Of a stretch of 47,749 nt of DNA, positions 13,201 to 20,368 are shown piece by piece. The position numbers were made by a program, and so were the translations under genes. Numbering within the stretch: position 1 is the stretch's first letter; every line of letters begins with the position of its first letter. The DNA lies in assembly GCF_014534745.1 (NCBI RefSeq), contig NZ_JACVVP010000058.1, forward strand, positions 1 to 47,749. Reading direction: 5' to 3'. The notes beneath the pieces were generated by a model. That model had not been told where the DNA came from and ran no database searches. It saw only the letters and a list, made by a program, of their open reading frames with translations. Source of the DNA: Flammeovirga sp. EKP202 (GTDB lineage: Bacteria > Bacteroidota > Bacteroidia > Cytophagales > Flammeovirgaceae).

Positions 13201-13656
13201 CTTAAAGTGTTCGGAGATGATGAATTACTGTATGAGTCAGCACCGATTACAGCAAATACACCAATTGAAAAAATTAGTATTGATGTGAGAGACGTAGAGA
13301 CCTTAAAGATCACAACTTCTCCAAGTTCAGGTCTTGGCTTTAACGTAGGTATTGCCAATGCTCGTTTATACAAAAATGAGAACTACCAAGATGATGTAAC
13401 AAGTGTTGAAATTGACAGGTCTTCATTAAAGATTGCCCCTAATCCTTTCCAAACTAATGTTCATATCACTTTACCAAAAGTTGTGACTGGAACATTGACT
13501 ATTCATGACAGCATGGGAAGAATGATCACACAACAATCTCTTCAAAATAAAATTGCATTGGATTTAAATCTCTCTCAACTCAATCAAGGGTTATATATTA
13601 TCAGTATCACAAATGCAGACGAAGTATTTGTGGGTAAACTATTGAAATCGAACTAA
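10246..13656 (+). CDS. Secreted multidomain glycoside hydrolase, GH51-like catalytic domain, T9SS sorting signal
   Basis: The 1136-residue protein starts with a signal peptide (MKNITFYFLFFLLTFTQVYGQ). Residues of about 22-225 form a beta-sandwich of the LamG/concanavalin type. About 230-298 is a helical FIVAR-like segment. About 305-870 is the catalytic region: FFRFPGGTMANLYNW and the later NVWEVGNELYGDWE resemble GH51 and related clan GH-A families. Glu478 (in GNELYG) is the likely acid/base and Glu717 (in FLSEYGTP) the likely nucleophile. Between them, at about 505-625, lies an inserted beta-rich segment (KVSIDGEVWTEV, FKFGDGVNGAIP) that normal GH51 enzymes lack. The last 80 residues (IAPNPFQTNVHI, GLYIISI) are a T9SS type A sorting domain, so the enzyme should be surface-anchored or secreted. 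Substrate unknown; an arabinofuranosidase function should not be assumed. Confidence 0.8.
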   Translation: MKNITFYFLFFLLTFTQVYGQECKTLIDDDFEVETDMDNLPSYISINTSGNVNGGDIYFKEGMLHMETPAGGGHAKANINYEAFSQNEFEISFRVKSNNSGGYTFKMDFLDANNKCWIGLKYPDYGRRDIRWDILENGGVPGGSNFPEEHSLLDADYAVDTWYDIRMVFNANHQVAIYLNGVLKFDQLPLPEVVRDSPITTIKMYSQGSKNNGVITFFDYFKTVEGPQLNKDLISQSILEAENFLAIKEGSGQYSQEAIDQLKADIATVKSKMDDCSLSQEELDAAATEMDDALDHFKSQVIIIPTDVTVTVDWSSMLMERKAEWHGANSTYNADGQGLWNPTLEDLDPRVIDLANYTGSAFFRFPGGTMANLYNWKRAIGPTSERVDNLDAHSNGKAFNNNFGPDEFGKLLNTTYLNKGSIVVPFAYGTPQDAADFVEYMNAEVGANPNGGKDWALERAKNDQYEPYNINVWEVGNELYGDWELSVLNYPLNGDDVRGGETIRSGDARFYVYGGTESFTNQRAVKQTTWVAEECTLDGTPEQEFKVKFPPIDLSQEFKVSIDGEVWTEVLNFDNSSATDKHFVVTSGTGGTFKFGDGVNGAIPESLGDVLVNYTSGPHAGFSEYYAAMKAVDPSITVVSSFEHENFFKYMADENEPYDAVAKHYYPGGEASSGQEYIFELSQIAKYNSKVDEFKEYLEKYDNTSLTDIHVQQFLSEYGTPRNFSAIPHAIVLWHQMMNNYKDEVLGIQTHSFFKNDGTTMVETRFGGFLKAKGFAHHIFTHLHQDQFVKADFEGEKYTHRNAEIWNSYPTASVNEENTIATVVIPNTSDGKQLNTTFDFTTLPFEMNDKVVLKKWVALADDINVDNIPDNPNNIRLEGPVVIDNPTAFTFDKVAPYTVAIYQWEVVDTEEFTYLSEIQPRVNLGEVKVNQGFSEDSVLMINGSEQYDAVTLSYYTEVEYNVKRYFDDFEAEIGLEDNFLGGSAILKVFGDDELLYESAPITANTPIEKISIDVRDVETLKITTSPSSGLGFNVGIANARLYKNENYQDDVTSVEIDRSSLKIAPNPFQTNVHITLPKVVTGTLTIHDSMGRMITQQSLQNKIALDLNLSQLNQGLYIISITNADEVFVGKLLKSN

Positions 13657-14130
13657 ATACATTGTAAACGAGGTTTTCGGCTATTTGTGATTTTTAGAGA
13701 TCAGGATATTTCTGATGATTTGTAGAACACAAATACCGCTTTCGCTTAACATTAGTGCTAATGGACTTTCTACCTAATTCGTTTGGTAGTACTTCCCTGG
13801 CCTTGAAGGGAAAAGCGTTAAGAATTTCATAAAGTGAGCCGTTAAAAATGATTTTGTTGTTTGAGCTTTAGCGAGTTTAAAATCATTTAGGCGAGTGAAA
13901 TGGAATTTAGCTTTTGACTTCTAAGCCTTGAATTTTTTGCTTCTTTTTGTTTCAAGACAAAAACGAAGAAGAAGGAAGTTTGGAAGTAGATGTTTTGAAA
14001 TCTTACAAAAAGGCTGAGTGAAAATTGATGGAAATTTAGTTTACAACTAACGAAACATAAGCTTGGGATCTAATATCGGTCAATGATGATCATGAGGTCC
14101 CAAGCTCCCTTTATAACACTATTAATCAGT
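13657..14130. other. Intergenic region, about 470 bp, with dispersed repeat copy B
   Basis: No gene is supported. Most of it is the second copy of the dispersed repeat. I see no clear terminator after the GH51-like gene and no clean promoter box before the Ig-repeat gene. Confidence 0.6.
13697..14000. repeat. Dispersed intergenic repeat, copy B
   Basis: Same order of blocks as copy A at 6130-6440, with small indels. The copy lies in the same orientation, between two T9SS-protein genes. Confidence 0.75.
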
Positions 14131-17100
14131 ATGACAATGAATCGAATTATTATTATTAGCGTATTGTTGCTACTATCACTGGGGGGATATGCCCAGGAAG
14201 CAGTAACAATTACTTACGACTTTCAAAATGGTTTTGGTGCTTCTACTGCTGGAATTGGGGATCATGTGATTTATCCTCAAAGAGCAATTGTAGGTGGATC
14301 AAAATTAGTAAATCAAGGGATTGCAGATAATATGGCTGTAACTCAAATCACCAATAACAACGCTACAAATTATAGTAATACTTTTTTCCGTTTTGATATC
14401 CATACCAATAAAGGAGCTAAGTTTAAAATCAACAAGGTAAGAGTGATCCAGAAATCAGATCACGCTGGAGATCCTAATGCTATTGGAGAAGATGGCACAG
14501 GTAATACTTACATGTTTAGAATTGGAACTCAAACGAACGGTAACGCTATCTCGAATAGTGACCCTGAACAATCGTCAGGAAATCTATTGTTTTCTGATGA
14601 GTTAGAAGAAACGGAGTACATTCCTCATGAGAATTACAGCAATGTTAAAAATGGAGAGTACCTTTCTGTTTATTTGGCTGGTCGAGGAGAGAGAGTAGGA
14701 GGAAACCCTATTCCTGAAGAAGATGGAGGAGGAGTTTATGAGGATGATATTTTCAATTGGTACGTTGACAAAGTAATCATTGAGGGAGAATACGTTGAAG
14801 GCCTTTCAATCCCAACTTTTGAATTGGATTACGCTTTAGATAATAAAGACATGACAGCAGTTTCTACCAACCAAAATATTACTGCAACTGAGATGACAAG
14901 ACAAGGAGGAGAGTCACAATGGAAGCAGGATAAAACATTTAGTATGCGATTGGCCAAAAATAACAATAACTTAGGTTTTAATAAAGTTGGTTTTATTTAC
15001 GATATGACTGTTGCAGAAGGCTACAAAGCGATGATTCATAATTATGAATTAATATTTGCAGGGTCTGGAGAATACAGTAAATCAAGAGCATATAGAGCTT
15101 CTATTTATCATGATAAAGCAAGAGATGGGGGAGGAACAAGAGTCGACTATTATCAGCTTGATGTTTTATCAGGAGTAGAAAAATATGGAAATGGAGTCAA
15201 TGAAATGGACTTTATGAGTGGACTTTTCCAAGATAACTTAGTTTTTGAAGATAGTTACTCATTTATGGTGGGTTTGAACAGGACAGGTAAAACAGATGGT
15301 TCATCACTAAGAGAATATTTTACTTTTGATCATGTCAGTATTCGTGGTACTGTAGTCCCAACAGATGCTTATGATTTATACGCTGAAATTCTAACAGGTC
15401 AGGATTTATATGTGAATGCTGTAATTGGAAGTGGTGATACAGAGTACCTTCAAGAAATAGTAAACCGTTATAAATCGGCATTACAATCTGCCGTAGATTT
15501 TGCTTTTGATGAATCGAAAACAAATGCTGAATTAACGGCGAAGAAAACGGAAGTAGAAGCGTTAAATGAGCATTTCAGAAATAATACAAATAGTCGTAGT
15601 AATGTCGCTCCAGTAGTTCAGGAAGTGACTTTATCAACTACAAAAGGAGAGGCGGTGCAATTCAGTTTGGAAGGTACAGATGCTGACAATGATATTATTA
15701 AACTAAGTATCAAAACACAACCTCAAAATGGACTACTTGAATTGGTAGGTGATGCTTACAAGTACACACCAAATCAAAACTATCAAGGAATTGAAACTTT
15801 CACTTATGTGGCAAATGACGGTCGTACAGACAGTGATGAAGGTACAATTGCTATCACCGTAATGAACGAAGGCAATAGTGCCCCTGTTGCTGTATCTCAA
15901 ACATTAGATATTATTTCAGGCAATGAGTTGAGTATCACTTTAGAGGCAACAGATGCTGATGGAGATGACTTAACGTATGAAATTGTAACTGACGTAGCCA
16001 ATGGTACTTTGACTGGTGATGTACCTGATTTAAAGTATGTATCTAATGCAGACTTTGAGGGTGAAGAGAGTTTTACATTTAGAGCTTTTGATGGAATTGC
16101 GTACAGTGAGGCAGTGAAAGTGACTATTACTGTAAACCCTGTTCCAAATACGGCCCCACAAGCAAAAGGTCAAGTCGTGAAAGTAATGTCTGCTCAAAGT
16201 GTAGCAATCACTTTAGAGGCAACAGATGCTGATGAAGATCCACTAACGTATGAGTTGGTGACTGAGCCATCAAACGGTATATTAACTGGGGAGTTACCAA
16301 ACCTAACTTATGTATCAGATGCAGGTTTTGTTGGTGATGATACCTTTACATTTAGAGCTTTTGATGGTACAGATTATAGTAATGTTGCCACTGTTGATAT
16401 TGCAGTGAGTGACCTTCCTAATACAGCTCCAGTGGCAGTTGATCAAGATGTATCGGTGACTTCTGAACAGAATTTATCTGTTGTATTAGAAGCTACTGAT
16501 GCAGACGGAGATGTTGTTACGTATGAAATTGTGGACGAACCGACCAACGGTACATTAACAGGGGAGTTACCAAATCTAACTTATGTGTCAGAGGTAGGAT
16601 TTGTAGGTGATGATAGCTTTACTTTCAAAGCGTTTGATGGTGTGGCTTATAGTAATGTAGCCACTATAAGTATCACTGTTGAAGCAATTCCAAATACTGC
16701 TCCAGTTGCTAAAAGTCAAGAGGTGGAAGTGACTTCTGATGAGTCCATCAATATTACTTTAGAAGCAACTGACGCTGAGGATGATGAACTAACTTTTGAG
16801 TTGGTTGATGAGCCTACTAATGGGACTTTGACAGGAGATTTACCTGATCTAGTTTATGTTTCTAATGCAGGATTTGAGGGTAATGATAGCTTTACTTTTA
16901 AAGTAACAGATGGGCAAGTGTATAGTGAGGTAGCCACTGTAAGCATTACAGTCAACCCAATTCCAAATAACGCTCCAGTAGCTATTGTACAAAATCTGGA
17001 AGTAATGTCTACAGCTTCACTTCAAGTAACATTAACGGCAACGGATGAGGATGGAGATGATTTATCATATGAGCTTGTTGATCAGCCAACAAATGGAACA

Positions 17101-18066
17101 TTGACGGGTGAACTACCAAATTTAACGTATCAATCCAATGACGGATTTGATGGTACTGATACATTTACTTTTAAAGCATTTGATGGTAAAGATTACAGTA
17201 ATACTGCCACAGTTACTATTACAGTAACACCGTTTGTCAATAACAAACCTGTTGTAAATGATCAAGAGTTTTTATTCAATCAAGGGGAGACCGTCTCTTT
17301 TGTACTAACAGGCTCGGATGATGATAGCAATGATCTAACATTTAGTATTGTAAATCAACCTACTAACGGAACAGTAACTGGTGATGTACCTAACTTAAGC
17401 TACACACCTAATGAAGGGTTCCATGGAGAAGATCATTTGACTTTTGTAGCCAATGACGGTTTTGAAAATAGCGAAACAGGAACAATTACATTTTTGGTTA
17501 GAAATACTGGAGAAGAAGAAGAGGAAAATAACGCACCTGTTGTAGAAGATATTACAGTAGAAGTGAGAAATTCTAGTGCTGCATTTATCGAACTAAAAGG
17601 TACTGATCAAGATGGAGATGATTTGAGCTATCATATAATCAAAAATGTGACTTCAGGTCGATTAGATCTTTTGGGAAGTAGCGTAGAATATTACCCGGAA
17701 GCTGGCTTTGAAGGGGAAGTGACTTTCACTTATGTAGCCAATGATGGAAAAACAGAAAGTAATATAGGTACAGTTACAATCACCGTGACAAACGATGATG
17801 TAACGAGTATTGAGGATGAATTAGCACAAGATTTAGAGGTGACTTATACCAATGATGGTATTCACATTAAAGATAAATCTCAAAGGAGTCAGTTTGTAGG
17901 ATTGGTGCTTTATAATTTGGATGGGCAGGTACTCTTGAGTGAAGAGCATCAAATTCCATCTAATGGTTCAGTAACAATTCCATATCAATTCAATAAAAAT
18001 AACTTATACCTCATCAAAGTGGGTGTGGGTAGTCAATTCCTAATTAGGAAGGTAATTTTCAAGTAA
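14131..18066 (+). CDS. Giant secreted protein with eight Ig-like (Big_9-type) repeats and T9SS sorting domain
   Basis: The frame opens at 14083, but the ATG at 14131 (or 14137) directly precedes the signal peptide (MNRIIIISVLLLLSLGGYAQ), so I start there. Residues up to about 430 are beta-rich and unrecognised, possibly carbohydrate-binding. A FIVAR-like helical segment follows (about 435-490), as in the GH51-like neighbour. Then come eight repeats of about 90 residues, each starting N-x-A/K-P-V and containing TDADGDDLTYE, NGTLTG and SFTFKAFDG-like phrases. This is the Big_9/cadherin-like pattern, often with Ca-binding acidic residues. The end (VLYNLDGQVLLSEE ... LIRKVIFK) is a T9SS type A sorting domain. 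Probable role: surface adhesin or substrate-binding scaffold for the adjacent enzymes. Repeats 3-6 are similar even at the DNA level. Confidence 0.85.
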   Translation: MTMNRIIIISVLLLLSLGGYAQEAVTITYDFQNGFGASTAGIGDHVIYPQRAIVGGSKLVNQGIADNMAVTQITNNNATNYSNTFFRFDIHTNKGAKFKINKVRVIQKSDHAGDPNAIGEDGTGNTYMFRIGTQTNGNAISNSDPEQSSGNLLFSDELEETEYIPHENYSNVKNGEYLSVYLAGRGERVGGNPIPEEDGGGVYEDDIFNWYVDKVIIEGEYVEGLSIPTFELDYALDNKDMTAVSTNQNITATEMTRQGGESQWKQDKTFSMRLAKNNNNLGFNKVGFIYDMTVAEGYKAMIHNYELIFAGSGEYSKSRAYRASIYHDKARDGGGTRVDYYQLDVLSGVEKYGNGVNEMDFMSGLFQDNLVFEDSYSFMVGLNRTGKTDGSSLREYFTFDHVSIRGTVVPTDAYDLYAEILTGQDLYVNAVIGSGDTEYLQEIVNRYKSALQSAVDFAFDESKTNAELTAKKTEVEALNEHFRNNTNSRSNVAPVVQEVTLSTTKGEAVQFSLEGTDADNDIIKLSIKTQPQNGLLELVGDAYKYTPNQNYQGIETFTYVANDGRTDSDEGTIAITVMNEGNSAPVAVSQTLDIISGNELSITLEATDADGDDLTYEIVTDVANGTLTGDVPDLKYVSNADFEGEESFTFRAFDGIAYSEAVKVTITVNPVPNTAPQAKGQVVKVMSAQSVAITLEATDADEDPLTYELVTEPSNGILTGELPNLTYVSDAGFVGDDTFTFRAFDGTDYSNVATVDIAVSDLPNTAPVAVDQDVSVTSEQNLSVVLEATDADGDVVTYEIVDEPTNGTLTGELPNLTYVSEVGFVGDDSFTFKAFDGVAYSNVATISITVEAIPNTAPVAKSQEVEVTSDESINITLEATDAEDDELTFELVDEPTNGTLTGDLPDLVYVSNAGFEGNDSFTFKVTDGQVYSEVATVSITVNPIPNNAPVAIVQNLEVMSTASLQVTLTATDEDGDDLSYELVDQPTNGTLTGELPNLTYQSNDGFDGTDTFTFKAFDGKDYSNTATVTITVTPFVNNKPVVNDQEFLFNQGETVSFVLTGSDDDSNDLTFSIVNQPTNGTVTGDVPNLSYTPNEGFHGEDHLTFVANDGFENSETGTITFLVRNTGEEEEENNAPVVEDITVEVRNSSAAFIELKGTDQDGDDLSYHIIKNVTSGRLDLLGSSVEYYPEAGFEGEVTFTYVANDGKTESNIGTVTITVTNDDVTSIEDELAQDLEVTYTNDGIHIKDKSQRSQFVGLVLYNLDGQVLLSEEHQIPSNGSVTIPYQFNKNNLYLIKVGVGSQFLIRKVIFK

Positions 18067-18088
18067 TTAGTGAAAAGTGTGTAAAAAT

Positions 18089-18121
18089 AGGTTGCCGAGA
18101 TGACTTGGCGGCCTATTTTCT
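18089..18121 (+). terminator. Intrinsic terminator of the Ig-repeat gene
   Basis: An AATAGG/CCTATT stem with inner GCC/GGC pairs is followed by TTTTCTTTC, 23 bp after the stop. It overlaps the upstream ATG (18100) of the next frame, which supports the later start at 18139. Confidence 0.75.
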
Positions 18122-18138
18122 TTCAAACATTAAAAAAG

Positions 18139-19083
18139 ATGAAGATCAAACAAATAACAGCGGTACTTTTGTCTGCACTAATGTTGGTGGGGTGTGTAAA
18201 CGCCAACAAAAAAAAGACAAATAATATTGTACAAGCTCCATCGAATGAGAAGTACAAAGGCAATTTGGAAATTGTAATTGCTGATGTAAAGCAAGCACAA
18301 ATCCATAATAAATTAAAGGATACGACTCAGGTCAATCATTTATTGGACGGTTTTGAAAAGATGCAAGTAGATGGTGTCCGTATCACAATATTTGGTGAAG
18401 AGGTGAATCCTAATCCAAAGATGTATGATTATTTATACCATGAAGCAAAAGCGAGAGGGTTTAAGATATTCGCTAATCCTGCACTTTGGGAAGGTGCTCG
18501 TAGAATTGTCAACAGAATCAATAAGGGTAAAAATACTGGTCAAAAAGTATTAGGAGATGATCAAGCCACAGATTTATTAGTAGAGCGTATCTTGAAGTTC
18601 TCTAAAGAATATCCAGTAGATTGGATTTGTCCTTTTAATGAAGATGGGCAGCCAGGACAATATTGGACGGCAAGCCAAATTAATGAAACATATCAAAGAT
18701 TGGCTGAAAATAATATTGAAGCTCAATTAATAGGTCCATGTACTTGGGGAGTGGGTTCAGGAACGAAAATCTTAAACAAAACAGATATCAAAGATTACAT
18801 TTCTGTAGCAACAACACATAACCTTGGGTTTGAACATAACAAGTGGTCTAAATTCTTAAAGTCGGCTAAAGGCTTGAAAGTATGGGATTCAGAAACCAAT
18901 ATGAACAAGAAATTTAAAGATAAAGATATTCGTATTGAGGCAGCGATTAAAGCGGGAGTTAACGGTCTTGTTCTTTATGATAGTTGGAAAGGAATTGACC
19001 TTACGACAGGTAATCTGAATGCCGTTGGGGAGCAATGGGTTGAAAAATACCTAGAGAAAGAAGTGAAAGTGTCTAAAATCTAA
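18139..19083 (+). CDS. Lipoprotein, putative clan GH-A-like glycoside hydrolase (paralog without lectin domain)
   Basis: Starting at the ATG at 18139 gives a lipoprotein signal (MKIKQITAVLLSALMLVGC, lipid Cys at 19); the earlier ATG at 18100 lies inside the terminator of the preceding gene. The 314-residue protein is colinear with the barrel of the 4579-5964 protein: IADVKQAQIHNKL, KIFANPALWEGARRI, PFNEDGQPG (Glu168), GPCTWGV, WDSETNMNKKF (Glu252) and GLVLYDSWKG are shared almost word for word. Glu168 and Glu252 are the likely acid/base and nucleophile. The protein stops soon after the barrel and has no ricin-like domain. It is too short for most agarases, which suggests a minimal catalytic barrel. 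Family not recognised; the hydrolase call rests on the motifs and the neighbourhood. Confidence 0.65.
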   Translation: MKIKQITAVLLSALMLVGCVNANKKKTNNIVQAPSNEKYKGNLEIVIADVKQAQIHNKLKDTTQVNHLLDGFEKMQVDGVRITIFGEEVNPNPKMYDYLYHEAKARGFKIFANPALWEGARRIVNRINKGKNTGQKVLGDDQATDLLVERILKFSKEYPVDWICPFNEDGQPGQYWTASQINETYQRLAENNIEAQLIGPCTWGVGSGTKILNKTDIKDYISVATTHNLGFEHNKWSKFLKSAKGLKVWDSETNMNKKFKDKDIRIEAAIKAGVNGLVLYDSWKGIDLTTGNLNAVGEQWVEKYLEKEVKVSKI

Positions 19084-19107
19084 AAATAAAGACGTCTATC
19101 CAATTTT

Positions 19108-19150
19108 AGCATGCTTGTAATTTAAATAAAGTAACAAGCATGCTTTTTTA
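19108..19150 (+). terminator. Intrinsic terminator
   Basis: AGCATGCTTGT pairs perfectly with ACAAGCATGCT over 11 bp with a 15-base loop, then TTTTTT. It lies 25 bp after the lipoprotein stop codon. Confidence 0.9.
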
Positions 19151-19247
19151 TTCGCTTTATTTTTCATCTATGAAAAAAGGAAAGCTTGAAAATAAACGAA
19201 AATGTATTTTACAATGCAATTCTGTTTCTAGAGTTTTTATTCTCATT

Positions 19248-20276
19248 CTAAAAAATCAATAAACTAATTAGAACTTCAAATAAAATGACCCAAAAAATCA
19301 TAATACTATGAAAAGAAGAAGCAACAAATAATTTAATAATGGTTTTGGTCCAACTTTGCTTATAGAATTTTTTAAACATTAATAATACCATTGCCATCCA
19401 ATAGAAAAATAGACCATTGCCTATCCAAGTCTTTACTTCCCATGGAATTAATGTACTTAGGATAATGGTTCCAAAAATAAAGAGAGAGAAGGCGTGCAAA
19501 TGTACGGATAGAAGTAGGTGTTGGATATATAAGTTTTCCTTATTTCGGATGTATAAAAGCTTTAAGTACAACCCAAACAAAGGAACTAATAGCATAATTG
19601 CAATAGGAATATTTTCTATAACAGTTTGAAAAAAAGTAACTCCTTTTTCTTTATAAAAATATTGAGCCTGCTTAATCATTTTCACTTGATACCAAGATGT
19701 AATACCCAATGAATCTTCTATGGTTTGATCATCTACAGTTTCGGTTTCACGAATAAACCAGATGATATCTCGAATCCTTTTATCATCCTCTTCAGAAATA
19801 AGTTCATCGTTTTCTTCATGATCTGGATATTCATTTTTTATCGAATCCACTATGGCTTCTACCTCAATTGGTTTATCATTTCCTTCATCGATATCTACGG
19901 AGAGAAATTTTTCGTTTTTATCTTTTGGTAAATGCTTTTCAAGGTCCAAGCTGAAAGAATGCTTGTCAATAATGACATTGTTGAAAATGAAGAGGAAGAA
20001 TAAACTTGAAATCAGATACAATCGGACGGGATGTACATAGCTTTGTCGTCTTCCTTTAAGAAACTCTTCTGTGAGAAATTGAGGTTTGGTAAAAAATGGG
20101 ATAAAAGTGTGCTTTAATTTAGAGTCAATACCAAAAGCTTCATTGATATAGTCCTTGATGATGGTGAGAAAATTGGTATTGTAATCTGCCCTGCTTTGAC
20201 CACATGAAGGGCAATAATGTTCACCTGGTGAAAATTCATGACCACAGTTAGTACAGTTTAAATCTTGCTTTGTCAT
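19248..20276 (-). CDS. Zinc-ribbon membrane protein, DUF3667 type
   Basis: The N-terminus carries a zinc ribbon with two Cys pairs (CTNCGHEF and CPSCGQ). It is followed by a conserved segment (FLTIIKDYINEAFGID, FLTEEFLKGRRQSYVHPVRLYLI) that leads into the first membrane helix. Three or four further hydrophobic helices fill the last third, and a charged, Glu/Asp-rich loop of about 90 residues lies between the first and second helix. This layout fits the DUF3667 family of Bacteroidota. The function is unknown; the ribbon should face the cytoplasm. The gene stands alone between terminators on both sides. Confidence 0.75.
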   Translation of the reverse strand: MTKQDLNCTNCGHEFSPGEHYCPSCGQSRADYNTNFLTIIKDYINEAFGIDSKLKHTFIPFFTKPQFLTEEFLKGRRQSYVHPVRLYLISSLFFLFIFNNVIIDKHSFSLDLEKHLPKDKNEKFLSVDIDEGNDKPIEVEAIVDSIKNEYPDHEENDELISEEDDKRIRDIIWFIRETETVDDQTIEDSLGITSWYQVKMIKQAQYFYKEKGVTFFQTVIENIPIAIMLLVPLFGLYLKLLYIRNKENLYIQHLLLSVHLHAFSLFIFGTIILSTLIPWEVKTWIGNGLFFYWMAMVLLMFKKFYKQSWTKTIIKLFVASSFHSIMIFWVILFEVLISLLIF

Positions 20277-20308
20277 TGATAATTATTTAAGAGAAGGAAG
20301 TTTAGTCA

Positions 20309-20358
20309 TTTAAAAAGCATGCTCAATTTTGAAATAATAATTGGAACATGCTTTTAAA
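20309..20358 (-). terminator. Intrinsic terminator of the PP2C-phosphatase gene
   Basis: An imperfect stem of about 20 bp has the arms 20309-20329 and 20339-20358, with AAAGCATG/CATGCTTT at the base and a T run on the minus strand. Confidence 0.75.
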
Positions 20359-20368
20359 AATAGATTTA

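Noticed and set aside
10246-13656. Naming the GH51-like protein an alpha-L-arabinofuranosidase
   Set aside because: The motifs support only a clan GH-A, GH51-like enzyme; the insertion and the context do not support this substrate.
14083-14130. Earlier ATG of the Ig-repeat gene
   Set aside because: The signal peptide begins only at 14131-14137; the extra 16 residues would spoil it.
15595-17800. Regular repeats that could suggest a CRISPR array
   Set aside because: The period is about 270 bp, in frame, and encodes Ig-like domains; there are no short repeats with unique spacers.
18100-18138. Earlier ATG of the 18139-19083 gene as the true start
   Set aside because: It lies inside the terminator hairpin of the preceding gene and would put a charged stretch in front of the lipoprotein signal.
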